DNA of 36,291 nt, taken from assembly GCF_019090165.1 (NCBI RefSeq), contig NZ_JAHRIB010000073.1:1-36291 (forward strand), read 5' to 3'. Below the pieces are notes generated by a model. The model saw only the letters and a list, made by a program, of their open reading frames with translations, was not told where the DNA came from and did no database searches. A program made the translations under genes and the position numbers. Positions 1-8,151 of this stretch are shown here, piece after piece. The stretch's first letter is position 1. Every line of letters starts with the position of its first letter. The stretch comes from Streptomyces sp. BV286 (GTDB lineage: Bacteria; Actinomycetota; Actinomycetes; Streptomycetales; Streptomycetaceae).

Positions 1-818
1 GCCGGCCGGTGGCGCGCGGGCCCCGGGACCTCGGTGGCCGTCCCCCCGGTTCCCCGCACCTCCTCGGCCCTCTCCAGCAGGCGCGCGGCCGCCGTCGTCG
101 CCGGGGTGAGGGCCTCCGGGGAACGCAGGCGGACCAGCAGGGCCAGGCTCTGGCCGGTGGGTTCCCAGGGGAGGGCGCACAGGGCGGTGGCCCCCGGGAT
201 GGTGCGGACGGACGGGGTGTCGTCGGGGTCGGCCGACGGCCAGGGGGCCACACAGACCAGCGTGTGGAGGCCCTCGCCGCGGGGCCCGAGGGCCGTGCGC
301 AGTTCCGTCACCGCCATGTCCCGCTGCCACCCGCTCCCGGCGGTGAGGACGGCGCGGAGCTCGCGGCTGAGGTCCGCGCCCGCCTGGGCCTCGTCCGCGA
401 GGAGGTCGCCGATGCGCGGCGTCACCTCCATGGCCGCGGCGAGCTGGCGCTCCGTGGGGCCCGGCTCGTCGGCCAGGAGCCACACATAGCCGAGGGCGAC
501 CCCCCGATGGCGTACCGGGAGGCACACACGGCCCCGGTGGACGCCCGCCTCCGGGGTCGGCGGGATGCGCACCGGACCGGTCGCCCGCGTGATGCCGAAA
601 CTCTCGAACCACGTGCGGACCGCCGCCGTGGAGCGGCGCGTGAGGATCGAGCGGGTGCGCACGGGGTCCAGCGCGGAGGCGTCGAGCTCGCCCTCGCTGT
701 CGTACGCGCCGAAGGCGATCAGCTCGAAGTCGCGGTTCTCCAGCGTCGCGGGGGCGCCGAGGAGCTCCGAGATCTCGTCGACCAGTTCCTGGTAGTCACC
801 TTTGTGTTCCGGCGTCAC
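1..818 (-). CDS. PucR-like transcriptional regulator, N-terminal part (cut by window start)
   Basis: The minus-strand frame stays open from a GTG at 818 to the window edge, giving about 272 residues with the C-terminus missing. It begins [16 protein letters not shown] and continues into a sensor-like region with the phrase [16 protein letters not shown]. An ATG six codons upstream (836) is also possible, with GAAGG nine bases before it. I prefer the GTG because the recalled Streptomyces relative begins with the same [11 protein letters not shown] phrase. The helix-turn-helix expected at the C-terminus of PucR/CdaR proteins would lie outside the window, so the family call rests on the N-terminal part and on position. 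The gene is divergent from proline dehydrogenase, which suggests it controls proline catabolism; that role is inferred. Confidence 0.62.
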   Translation of the reverse strand, partial: MTPEHKGDYQELVDEISELLGAPATLENRDFELIAFGAYDSEGELDASALDPVRTRSILTRRSTAAVRTWFESFGITRATGPVRIPPTPEAGVHRGRVCLPVRHRGVALGYVWLLADEPGPTERQLAAAMEVTPRIGDLLADEAQAGADLSRELRAVLTAGSGWQRDMAVTELRTALGPRGEGLHTLVCVAPWPSADPDDTPSVRTIPGATALCALPWEPTGQSLALLVRLRSPEALTPATTAAARLLERAEEVRGTGGTATEVPGPARHRP

Positions 819-1006
819 CCGGGCATTCTCCCCCATTTTCCCGCGCCTTCGTACATCTGTCTGAGATCCAGGGCACGGATGCGTGACAGCTGTCGATGGC
901 CGACGATCGGAGCGATCCTTAGGTTTCACGGTGGTTCTCCGTGCCGTATCCGACCGCCGCACATGGCGGGTACGGCCTTCCGCCGGCCTTGTTGTGGAGG
1001 TGCCCC
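819..1006. promoter_or_regulatory. Divergent control region of the proline catabolic genes
   Basis: This 188-base gap separates the PucR-like gene from proline dehydrogenase. It holds a perfect 10-base palindrome, GACAGCTGTC at 885-894, and a GATC-N5-GATC pair just after it near 914-926. Either could bind the divergent regulator. GGAGG at 996-1000 is the ribosome binding site that decides the GTG start at 1007. I could not identify confident -35 and -10 boxes. Confidence 0.35.
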
Positions 1007-1933
1007 GTGCTGGGACCCGTGATTCTCGCCGCCTCGCGCAGCGACCGGATGCGCCGTCTGATCTCGGCGGCCCCGGTGACCGGGCCGGTCGTCGACCGCT
1101 TCATCCCGGGCGAGAGCGTCGACCAGGTCGTGCCGATCATCCAGGACCTCGCGGGCCGGGGTCTGGAGCTCACCATGGACGTCGTCGGCGAGGACATCAC
1201 CACGCCCGAGCAGGCCTCCCTCGCCCGGGACGCCTATCTGGAGCTCATCGACCGTCTCAAGGGGCTGGACCTCGGGACGCGGGCCGAGATGTCCGTGAAG
1301 CTGTCCATGTTCGGGCAGGCACTCCCCGGCGGTCACGAGATCGCCCTCGCGAACGTCCGTCCGGTCGTCGAGGCCGCCGCGGCCATCGGTACGACCGTCA
1401 CGCTCGACGCCGAGGACCACACCACCCTCGACTCGATGTTCGCCATCCACGAGGAGCTCCGGAAGGACTTCCCGGAGACCGGCTGCGTCATCCAGTCCTA
1501 CCTCTTCCGCACCGAGGCCGACGCCCGCCGCCTCGCCGCGAACGGCAGCCGCGTACGGCTCGTGAAGGGCGCGTACAAGGAGCCCGCCGAGGTCGCGTAC
1601 CAGCGGAAGCCGGAGATCGACAAGGCGTACGTGCGGGTCCTGCGCATCCTGATGGAGGGCGACGGGTACCCGATGGTCGGGTCCCACGACCCGCGTCTGA
1701 TCTCCATCGCACAGGAGCTGGGCCGGCGCGCCGGCCGCAAGCCGGACGAGTACGAGTTCCAGATGCTGTACGGGATCAGGAGCGACGAGCACCTGCGGCT
1801 CGCCGCCGAAGGGCACCGGATGCGCGTCTACACCGCGTACGGCACCGACTGGTACGGCTACTTCATGCGCCGCCTCGCCGAGAAGCCGGCCAACCTCCTC
1901 TTCTTCGGACGCTCGATCCTCACCAAGAGCTGA
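1007..1933 (+). CDS. Proline dehydrogenase (monofunctional, FAD-dependent)
   Basis: It oxidises L-proline to 1-pyrroline-5-carboxylate, passing electrons to FAD, as the first step of proline use as carbon and nitrogen source. The 308-residue length fits the short monofunctional bacterial enzymes rather than fused PutA. Visible family motifs are [13 protein letters not shown] and LDAEDH in the barrel and [19 protein letters not shown] near the C-terminus. The GTG at 1007 is chosen because GGAGG sits six bases before it; the in-frame ATG at 941 has no such site. pruA follows after 65 bases in the same direction, so the two probably form an operon that completes conversion of proline to glutamate. 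Confidence 0.93.
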   Translation: MLGPVILAASRSDRMRRLISAAPVTGPVVDRFIPGESVDQVVPIIQDLAGRGLELTMDVVGEDITTPEQASLARDAYLELIDRLKGLDLGTRAEMSVKLSMFGQALPGGHEIALANVRPVVEAAAAIGTTVTLDAEDHTTLDSMFAIHEELRKDFPETGCVIQSYLFRTEADARRLAANGSRVRLVKGAYKEPAEVAYQRKPEIDKAYVRVLRILMEGDGYPMVGSHDPRLISIAQELGRRAGRKPDEYEFQMLYGIRSDEHLRLAAEGHRMRVYTAYGTDWYGYFMRRLAEKPANLLFFGRSILTKS

Positions 1934-1998
1934 CCACCAGAGCCGAGAACAAGGGCACGAGCCCCGAAACACCCGCTCACTAAGGAGTCACGGAACTC

Positions 1999-3630
1999 AT
2001 GGACGCCGTCACCCAGGTCCCCACCCCCGTCAACGAGCCGGTGCACGGCTACGCCCCCGGCTCTCCCGAGCGCGCCCGCCTGGAGGCGAAGCTCAAGGAG
2101 CTCGCCGAGAACCCCGTCGACCTGCCGATGACCATCGGCGGCGAGAAGCGGATGGGCGGCGGCGAGCGCTTCGACGTCGTACAGCCGCACAACCACAAGG
2201 CGCGGCTCGGCACCTACGCGAACGCCACCCAGCAGGACGCCCAGGACGCGATCGACGCGGCCCTCGCCGCCGCGCCCGCCTGGCGCGCGATGTCCTTCGA
2301 CGACCGCGCCGCGATCATCCTGCGCGCCGCCGAACTGCTGGCGGGCCCGTGGCGCGAGACCCTCGCCGCCTCGACCATGCTCGGCCAGTCCAAGACCGCC
2401 CAGCAGGCCGAGATCGACTGTCCCTGCGAGCTCGTCGACTTCTGGCGCTTCAACGTCAAGTACGCCCGTGACCTGCTCGCCGAGCAGCCGCCGGCGAACT
2501 CGCCGGGCGTGTGGAACCGCCTCGACCACCGCCCGCTCGAAGGCTTCGTCTACGCGATCACGCCGTTCAACTTCACGGCCATCGCGGGCAACCTGCCGAC
2601 GGCCCCGGCTCTCATGGGCAACGTCGTCGTCTGGAAGCCGTCCCCCACGCAGACCCACGCCGCCGTGCTGCTCATGCAACTCCTGGAGGAGGCGGGCCTG
2701 CCGAAGGGCGTCATCAACCTCGTCACCGGCGACGGCATCGAGGTCTCGAACGTCGCCCTGGAGCACCGCGACCTCGCCGGCATCCACTTCACCGGCTCCA
2801 CGAAGACCTTCCAGTACCTGTGGAAGACGGTCGGCAACAACATCGAGAAGTACCGCACGTACCCGCGCATGGTCGGCGAGACCGGCGGCAAGGACTTCGT
2901 CGTCGCGCACCCGAGCGCCGACCGTGCGATCCTCAAGACGGCGCTCACCCGGGGCTCCTTCGAGTACCAGGGCCAGAAGTGCAGCGCCACCTCGCGCGCC
3001 TACATCCCCGCCTCCATCTGGAACTCCGGTTTCAAGGAGGAGTTCGCGGCCGAGATCGACGGCATCACGATGGGTGACGTCACCGATCTGTCGAACTTCA
3101 TCGGCGCGGTCATCGACGAGCGGTCCTTCGCCAAGAACAAGGCCGCGATCGACCGGGCCGTCGAGGACCCGAGCTGCACGATCGTCGCGGGCGGCACGTA
3201 CGACGACTCGGTCGGCTACTTCGTCCGCCCGACCGTCGTGGAGTGCTCCGACCCGGCCAACGAGGTCTTCACCACCGAGTACTTCGGCCCGTTCCTCGCC
3301 GTGCACGTCTACGAGGACGACCAGTACGAGGAGATGCTGACCCAGATGGAGTCGGTGTCGGACTACGCGCTCACCGGCTCGGTCGTCGCGGGTGACCGCG
3401 CCGCCGCCGCGTACACGATGGACAAGCTCCGCTACGCGGCGGGCAACTTCTACATCAACGACAAGTCGACCGGTGCCGTCGTCGGCCAGCAGCCCTTCGG
3501 TGGCGGCCGCGCGTCCGGCACCAACGACAAGGCGGGCGCCCCGCAGAACCTGATGCGCTGGACGCTGACCCGCGCCATCAAGGAGACGCTGGTCCCGCCG
3601 ACCGACTACCCGTACCCGCACATGGGCTGA
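1999..3630 (+). CDS. pruA: L-glutamate gamma-semialdehyde (1-pyrroline-5-carboxylate) dehydrogenase
   Basis: This NAD-dependent aldehyde dehydrogenase oxidises glutamate semialdehyde, formed from the product of the preceding gene, to glutamate. The 543-residue protein carries the aldehyde dehydrogenase core: ITPFNFTAI, WKPSPTQ, FTGSTKTF, GETGGKDF, and GQKCSATSRAY with the expected catalytic Cys at residue 328. The C-terminal QQPFGGGRASGTNDKAG segment is typical of class P5C dehydrogenases. AAGGAG lies before the ATG at 1999. The gene closes the proline operon; two strong hairpins follow before the convergent GH97 gene. Confidence 0.95.
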   Translation: MDAVTQVPTPVNEPVHGYAPGSPERARLEAKLKELAENPVDLPMTIGGEKRMGGGERFDVVQPHNHKARLGTYANATQQDAQDAIDAALAAAPAWRAMSFDDRAAIILRAAELLAGPWRETLAASTMLGQSKTAQQAEIDCPCELVDFWRFNVKYARDLLAEQPPANSPGVWNRLDHRPLEGFVYAITPFNFTAIAGNLPTAPALMGNVVVWKPSPTQTHAAVLLMQLLEEAGLPKGVINLVTGDGIEVSNVALEHRDLAGIHFTGSTKTFQYLWKTVGNNIEKYRTYPRMVGETGGKDFVVAHPSADRAILKTALTRGSFEYQGQKCSATSRAYIPASIWNSGFKEEFAAEIDGITMGDVTDLSNFIGAVIDERSFAKNKAAIDRAVEDPSCTIVAGGTYDDSVGYFVRPTVVECSDPANEVFTTEYFGPFLAVHVYEDDQYEEMLTQMESVSDYALTGSVVAGDRAAAAYTMDKLRYAAGNFYINDKSTGAVVGQQPFGGGRASGTNDKAGAPQNLMRWTLTRAIKETLVPPTDYPYPHMG

Positions 3631-3664
3631 GACGTCCCCGAACACGGGCAGACGTCTCACTGAA

Positions 3665-3704
3665 CCGCCCCCGCCCCGGACGCATCCCTCCGGGCCGGGG
3701 GCGG
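3665..3704. terminator. Hairpin after pruA
   Basis: A GC-rich inverted repeat, CCGCCCCCG with CGGGGGCGG plus an inner CCCGGA/TCCGGG, begins 35 bases after the pruA stop. It has no T-run, which is usual for Streptomyces. It lies between convergent genes and may stop transcripts from both sides. Confidence 0.6.
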
Positions 3705-3746
3705 CGTGCGTGCGCGACCGCCCCCGCGCGAGCCCTGGCCGAAACC

Positions 3747-3790
3747 ACCGGCGCCCCCGCGCGGGCGTTCCTTCGCGCGGGGGCGCCGGT
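3747..3790. terminator. Second hairpin between pruA and the GH97 gene
   Basis: A perfect 16-base-pair stem pairs 3747-3762 with 3775-3790 across a 12-base loop. It ends ten bases from the GH97 stop codon and so serves best as terminator for that minus-strand gene. Confidence 0.7.
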
Positions 3791-3800
3791 CGGGCGGGCG

Positions 3801-5714
3801 TCAGCGGTCGCAGCTCGTGCGGCCCGGGTACCAGCGGCAGGCCAGCGCCGCGAAGCCCCCGTCCGCCACCACCGGCACGGTGAGGGTGCCGCCGCCGCGG
3901 ACGACGTGCGGTGCGCGGACCAGCCCCGACGGACCGTCGGTGACGGTCTCCACGAGCCACCTTCCGGCCCCCAGGCGCATCGGTACGTCCACACTCCGGG
4001 CCGCGCCGGCGATCGTGCCGCCGACGAACCAGCGGCCGTCGGACGCTCGGCGGGCCAGGACGGCGGAGCGCCCCGGGTCGCCGGTGAGCAGGCGTGTCTC
4101 CTCCCAGCCGGTGGGCAGTTGCTCCAGGTAGCGGCGGGCCTGAGGCCGGGCGTCGTACGACTCCGGGGTGCCGGCGAGGTTCTGGATGCCGGACTCGTAG
4201 AGGACGGTCAGGCCCAACTCACCCGCGTCGGAACCGGCGTTGGGGCGGAACGGACGGTGGAAGGCGCCCGGGGTGAAGTCCATGGAGCCGATGACGTTGC
4301 GGGTGAAGGGGAGCACGGCGAGCTGCTCGGCGGTGTTGTTGCGCTTCTCCTCGCCGCCGACGCCCTCCAGGGTCATCACGTGCGGCCAGGTGCGCTGGAT
4401 GCCCTTCGGGATCGTGGAGCCGTGGAAGTTGACCAGCAGGTGGTGCTTCGCGGTGGCCGCGAGGATGTCGTCGTACCAGGCCATCCGCTCCTGCGACTCC
4501 GAGTCCATGAAGTCGATCTTCACGCCCTTGACGCCCCAACGCTCCAGCGTGGACAGCCACTTCTCCCGTTCGGCGGGGTCGGTCAAGAGGGTGTAGTGGA
4601 GCCAGACGTGGATGCCGACACCGCGCTCCTCGCCGTGGCGCACCAGGTCGGGCATCCAGCTGTTCGTCTGCCAGTCGGGGTCGATGACCTCCCACTCGCC
4701 GGGCTTGAAGTACCAGCCCGCGTCGACGACTTCGTACGGCCAGTTCCGCTCGGCCGCGTAGTCGACGTACTTCTTCTGCGCCGCCAGACTCTGGCCCGCC
4801 TCCTTGCCGCCCGCCAGCCATGTCCACAGGGCCGCGCCGGGCTTGATCCACGAGGTGTCCCGGACACGGGACCCCGCAGCGAGGTCGTCGGTGAACGTCG
4901 ACTCGGTGACCGTCGCGAGATCGCCGGTGACCACCGCGCGCCAGGGGGTCGTGAGCCTGCCGGACACCTGGACCGGTTCGTCGTTCCACAGACCCACGCC
5001 GAACGTCGGCGAGCCTGCGGTGTGGGTGAGGTGGGCGCCCGCGTAGCTGCCGGAGAGGTCCGACTCGGCGATCAGCGCGTGGCCGCCGTCCGTCGTGAAC
5101 AGGGCCTGCATCGAGTACGCGCCCGCCGGCGCCGAGGCCGCCGACGGGTAGCGGGTGAAGGGGAGTTCGTTGTCCGCGCGGTAGCGGCTGACGACCGCCT
5201 CGGCGGTGGCGGGGAGGGTGAAGGCGGAGGCCTCCCGGACCACGTCGCCCTGGTCGTCGGGCAGGACGTAACGGTAGGCGACGCCGTCCCGGGCGACGCG
5301 GGTCAGCAGGTCCATGCGGGCTCCGGCCGCGGTGCGGAAGCGGAAGCGGGACTCGGTCATCCGCACCGATCGCTCGCGGGACTTGCCCGTCGGGACGGTG
5401 TAGCGCTCGGTGACCGTCCGGTCGGAGCGGCCGGTGAGGGTCAACCCCCGGGAGAAGTCGGCCCGTTCGGTGACCAGGCCGAGGGGGGACGGTTCGAGGA
5501 CCGTGCGGCCGGCACGTCCCACCGCGAGGGCCGGGCGGCCGTCCGCCGGGTCCAGGGAGACCACCGCCGTGGGGGAGCCGTGGGGGCCGCGGACCTCCCA
5601 GGAGGTGGCGGGCGCCGCGTTCTCCGCGCGGGCCGGGAGCGTCGCCGCGGCGGTGGCGAGGAGTGCGGAACAGAGCGTCAGTGCGATCGTGCGGGTCCGG
5701 GATGGGACCGCCAT
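3801..5714 (-). CDS. Secreted glycoside hydrolase family 97 protein (alpha-galactosidase/alpha-glucosidase type)
   Basis: The 637-residue protein begins with a Sec signal peptide ending near PARAENA, then an N-terminal beta-sandwich and a (beta/alpha)8 barrel ending in a small C-terminal sheet, the GH97 (SusB-like) layout. Barrel motifs include VVDAGWYFKPGEWE, HVWLHYTLL and VKIDFMDSESQ, followed by NFHGSTIPKG. The Asp at residue 401 in KIDF matches the nucleophile position of retaining GH97 alpha-galactosidases; inverting members use Glu residues elsewhere. A retaining alpha-galactosidase-like enzyme is therefore the likelier subclass, as an inference from one motif. AGGAGG lies about eight bases before the ATG at 5714. 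The gene stands alone and its promoter has several repeated half-sites. Confidence 0.9.
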   Translation of the reverse strand: MAVPSRTRTIALTLCSALLATAAATLPARAENAAPATSWEVRGPHGSPTAVVSLDPADGRPALAVGRAGRTVLEPSPLGLVTERADFSRGLTLTGRSDRTVTERYTVPTGKSRERSVRMTESRFRFRTAAGARMDLLTRVARDGVAYRYVLPDDQGDVVREASAFTLPATAEAVVSRYRADNELPFTRYPSAASAPAGAYSMQALFTTDGGHALIAESDLSGSYAGAHLTHTAGSPTFGVGLWNDEPVQVSGRLTTPWRAVVTGDLATVTESTFTDDLAAGSRVRDTSWIKPGAALWTWLAGGKEAGQSLAAQKKYVDYAAERNWPYEVVDAGWYFKPGEWEVIDPDWQTNSWMPDLVRHGEERGVGIHVWLHYTLLTDPAEREKWLSTLERWGVKGVKIDFMDSESQERMAWYDDILAATAKHHLLVNFHGSTIPKGIQRTWPHVMTLEGVGGEEKRNNTAEQLAVLPFTRNVIGSMDFTPGAFHRPFRPNAGSDAGELGLTVLYESGIQNLAGTPESYDARPQARRYLEQLPTGWEETRLLTGDPGRSAVLARRASDGRWFVGGTIAGAARSVDVPMRLGAGRWLVETVTDGPSGLVRAPHVVRGGGTLTVPVVADGGFAALACRWYPGRTSCDR

Positions 5715-5734
5715 GTGGAACCCCTCCTGTCGAA

Positions 5735-5827
5735 GTCATCCGATGACTGACCGGTGAATGTGAGAGTGGAGGGGGTATTGGGGCATGTCAAGGAATCCGA
5801 CAGCATCAGACATCGGATTGCTGATGC
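5735..5827 (-). promoter_or_regulatory. Promoter and candidate operator array of the GH97 gene
   Basis: On the minus strand TTGACA (5791-5786) is a consensus -35 box about 72 bases before the start codon. Around it lie repeated ATCCGA half-sites: GTCATC-C-GATGAC, a perfect 13-base palindrome at 5735-5747 in the leader; AATCCGA at 5794-5800; and its inverted partner TCGGATT at 5813-5819. A second inverted pair, GCATCAG (5803-5809) and CTGATGC (5821-5827), is interleaved with it. The arrangement suggests a repressor binding on both sides of the -35 box. The regulator is not in the window. Confidence 0.55.
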
Positions 5828-6033
5828 ATCGTTCAGTAAGAGGGGAGGTAAGGCGGGTCGCAGGCTCCCCTTCGCGGCTTCCCGCGTGGCCGAGGGCGAG
5901 GGGCAGTGCGTCCGCGATGGTGGAGCGGCCGACCGCTCCACACCGTAAGCGCAGGTCAGAGCGGTGTGACCCAAGTCGCCGTCTCAGATAGTAGGAAGTC
6001 CGAGTAACTGTGCAGACAGATGCGCGGTCCTCA

Positions 6034-6185
6034 CCTAGCTTTGTAGGAGCCGAACGTCTCGCTAGACCAAGCGAATGGCGGTCGTGAGCCGGAGCCCCTG
6101 GCAGGCAACCCCTGCGGCACCGCTCCCCGCCCCATCCGGCGTCTCGTAAATCCCTCATCGCACTTCCGGCGGCCGCTGCCGGAGG
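6034..6185 (+). promoter_or_regulatory. Structured 5' leader of the 42-residue gene
   Basis: A run of small perfect hairpins precedes the gene: CCTA/TAGG (6034-6047), TCGCT/AGCGA (6059-6074), and GCAGG-CAACC-CCTGC (6101-6115) inside a GGAGC/GCTCC pair (6091-6095 with 6122-6126). Last, CTTCCGGC (6163-6170) pairs with GCCGGAGG (6178-6185), which contains the GGAGG just before the gene. A second TCCGGC at 6135-6140 could compete for the same partner. A 24-codon ORF runs through the middle. The GGCAACC loop resembles a piece of the S-box core, but I cannot form a complete SAM-riboswitch fold. The region 5828-6030 upstream shows no gene. Confidence 0.45.
6075..6149 (+). CDS. Possible 24-codon upstream ORF in the leader
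   Basis: ATG at 6075 opens a frame MAVVSRSPWQATPAAP... that ends at TAA 6147-6149, 53 bases before the 42-residue gene. It starts exactly at the foot of the TCGCT/AGCGA hairpin and covers the GCAGG/CCTGC hairpin. No good ribosome binding site is seen; TAGGAG lies about 26 bases upstream. It may be a regulatory leader peptide or chance. Confidence 0.3.
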   Translation: MAVVSRSPWQATPAAPLPAPSGVS

Positions 6186-6202
6186 CAAGGAGTCGATTCA
6201 CC

Positions 6203-6331
6203 ATGGCCGAGACGACCGTCCGCCGAGTCCGTCACGTCTCCCGTACGAGCGAGTCCGACCGCAAGAACGCCGCAGCGGCGCTGCAGCGCGCCCTCGACCG
6301 CAGGGACAACGGCGGTTCGACGGGCCACTGA
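6203..6331 (+). CDS. Small basic protein, 42 residues, unknown function
   Basis: The frame MAETTVRRVRHVSRTSESD... ends DNGGSTGH. It starts at an ATG with GGAGG (6181-6185) and AAGGAG (6187-6192) upstream, the second at ideal distance. The middle part, from SESDRKNAAAALQRALDRRD, reads as one amphipathic charged helix; the start is Arg-rich. There is no signal peptide or membrane segment, so a cytoplasmic RNA-, DNA- or protein-binding role is possible but not shown. I do not recognise a named family, though similar short proteins seem to exist in other Streptomyces. The long structured leader ahead of so small a protein suggests tight control of expression. Confidence 0.72.
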   Translation: MAETTVRRVRHVSRTSESDRKNAAAALQRALDRRDNGGSTGH

Positions 6332-6363
6332 GCGCCGTCGGCCACTGCCGCAGGAGCCGGGAG

Positions 6364-6385
6364 CCGCACCCGCACGGGGTGCGGT
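6364..6385. terminator. Convergent-gene terminator hairpin
   Basis: CCGCACCC pairs perfectly with GGGTGCGG across a short loop. It lies between the convergent 42-residue gene and the phosphatase gene and could act in both directions. Confidence 0.65.
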
Positions 6386-6393
6386 GCGGGGCC

Positions 6394-7998
6394 TCACGCC
6401 CCGCGCCGCACCTCGAAGTGGTCGATGCGCCTGCCGCTCTCGGCGAGCGCCGACACCTTGAGCCGGGGAGCCGGTCCCGTCTCCGCCTCCACGGAGAGGA
6501 ACGAGTAGCCGGTGTACCGCACCCGTGACCACTCCACGGTGTCCGGGTTCTGGTCGCGCGACCTGGTCCAGTGGTAGGTCTCCACGGACTCCCGGTCGGC
6601 GATCTTCCCCTCGTGGCTGTCCTTCACCCCCGAGGGGAAGCTGTACAGGCTCTTGCCAGCGCCGCCGGCCGTGACGTACACGATCCCGTCCCGCGTCGGA
6701 TCGGTCGACGCGCCGACCGGCACCGGCCTGCCCACCGCGCCGTTCCTGATGGCGTCGGTCCGCTCGTACACGTGGTTGTGGCCGTTGATCACCAGGTCCA
6801 CCTGGTGCTTGGTGAACAGCGGCAGCCACGCGTCCCGTACGCCGCCGTCCGAGGCGTGCGTCGACGTCGAGTAGGCGCAGTGGTGGAAGAAGACGACCAC
6901 GAAGTCCACCTCCTTGCGCAGTTCGCCGAGCCGCCTGTCGAGCCACGCCGTCTGACGGCCGTCCGAGTAGCCCTTGTTGGCGGGAATCTCGTACGACACG
7001 TCGTTCGCGTCCAGGGCCACGATTCCGACGTTGCCGTAGGTGAAGGAGTAGACGCCCGGGGCGTTCTTCGCGTCGAAGCCGTTGTCCGGGAGCGAGAAGC
7101 GCGCCGACTGTCCGCCGTACCCGTTCGGCGAGTACCACGCCTCCATGTCGTGGTTGCCGGTCGTCACCATCCACGGAACCGTCTTCGCCACCGTCTCCGT
7201 CTGTTTGAGGAACAGGTCCCAGGCAGAGGGGTCGTAGCTGTCCGACTCCTTGCCGTGGCCCGTCACGTCCGCGTAGCAGATGTCGCCCGCGTGCAGGTGG
7301 AAGGCCGGTTCCCGGCCGAGGATGAGCTTGTCGTTGGCGAGCGCGTCGGGCGTGACGCCCTGGTCGCCGAACGCCGTGAAAACGAATTTCTCCGCGCGGG
7401 CCGGGGCCGTGGTGAACGAGCCGACCGTGGAACGCCGTTCCCTGGACGCCGGGTCGAACCCCTCGTGACCGACGCCGTAGTAGTACGTCGTCCCGGGCCG
7501 CAGGCCGTCGAGTGCCGCGTGCAGGTAGTACTGGTCGAGGGCGAGCCGTATGCCTTCGAGTCCGGGCGTGTGCAGGCCGCGGACCTCGGCGTCGATCTTC
7601 CGGCTCAGCTCCGAGGGCCGCAGCCCCACCCGCACGTACGGCTTCCTGACCGCGAGCGGCACCTGCCAGGAGATCCGCATCTGGGTCTTCGGGTCCGCGC
7701 CGAAGGCGAGATGACGGCCGAAGGGCATGACGACCGCTCCGTCCACCCGCTCGGCGGAAGAGGCCGAGGTGGACGAGGGAGAGGCCGTCCGGCGCGCCGT
7801 GTCCGTACCCGGGGCGGAACAGCCGGTCAGCAGCCCGCCGGCCACCGCGCCCGCACCCACCAGGGCGCGGCGGCGGGAGAACTTCGTCCGCAGGTACTCG
7901 TACTGCTCCGCCATGCTCATCCGGCGTGCGAGACGCGGCGGGATGCCGACGTCGGGGACGGGGGGTCCGGGGGGCGTCCCCCAGGAAGGCGCGGTCAT
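6394..7998 (-). CDS. Tat-exported lipoprotein metallophosphoesterase, purple acid phosphatase-like
   Basis: The protein hydrolyses phosphate esters outside the membrane. It has SRRRAL (residues 41-46), a hydrophobic stretch, and LTGC with the lipobox Cys at residue 60, so it should be Tat-exported and lipid-anchored. A fibronectin-like domain (about 90-200) precedes the phosphoesterase domain. The two-metal motifs appear in order: FGDQG, GDICYAD with the Tyr typical of purple acid phosphatases, GNHDME, FFHHC, and NGHNHVYER. The ATG at 7998 has GGAAG nine bases before it and gives 534 residues. Starts at 7920 or 7914 would give a shorter, more usual Tat n-region. It diverges from leuB over 153 bases; no phosphate-box repeats were noticed. 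Confidence 0.9.
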   Translation of the reverse strand: MTAPSWGTPPGPPVPDVGIPPRLARRMSMAEQYEYLRTKFSRRRALVGAGAVAGGLLTGCSAPGTDTARRTASPSSTSASSAERVDGAVVMPFGRHLAFGADPKTQMRISWQVPLAVRKPYVRVGLRPSELSRKIDAEVRGLHTPGLEGIRLALDQYYLHAALDGLRPGTTYYYGVGHEGFDPASRERRSTVGSFTTAPARAEKFVFTAFGDQGVTPDALANDKLILGREPAFHLHAGDICYADVTGHGKESDSYDPSAWDLFLKQTETVAKTVPWMVTTGNHDMEAWYSPNGYGGQSARFSLPDNGFDAKNAPGVYSFTYGNVGIVALDANDVSYEIPANKGYSDGRQTAWLDRRLGELRKEVDFVVVFFHHCAYSTSTHASDGGVRDAWLPLFTKHQVDLVINGHNHVYERTDAIRNGAVGRPVPVGASTDPTRDGIVYVTAGGAGKSLYSFPSGVKDSHEGKIADRESVETYHWTRSRDQNPDTVEWSRVRYTGYSFLSVEAETGPAPRLKVSALAESGRRIDHFEVRRGA

Positions 7999-8096
7999 GA
8001 CGGTGAACTTCCCAGCACGCCCCAACAACCGCCATACGTACAGGTGAACGGGAACCGACAGATTGATGCGCTCCCCTCGGGCGGACGCCCGGCGAT

Positions 8097-8111
8097 GTCC
8101 GTATGGCGGAC
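8097..8111. promoter_or_regulatory. Candidate operator before leuB
   Basis: GTCCG-TATGG-CGGAC is a perfect 5+5 inverted repeat about 40 bases before the leuB start. In actinobacteria IclR-type regulators (NdgR in Streptomyces, LtbR in Corynebacterium) control leuB and leuCD, so this is a reasonable site for such a protein. That link is inferred from position only. Confidence 0.4.
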
Positions 8112-8151
8112 GCACCGTGTCATCCCGTGGGACGAGGAGTAGGGTGCCGAC

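Noticed and set aside
6075..6150. A SAM riboswitch
   Set aside because: GGCAACC and some flanking bases resemble the S-box core, but the closing helix and the other conserved segments are missing, and the gene behind it is not a sulfur gene. Kept only as an unclassified structured leader.
5736..6188. A 150-codon minus-strand frame in the GH97/42-residue gap
   Set aside because: It is low-complexity Arg/Gly/Ala sequence opposite the structured leader, with no ribosome binding site, and is best seen as a shadow.
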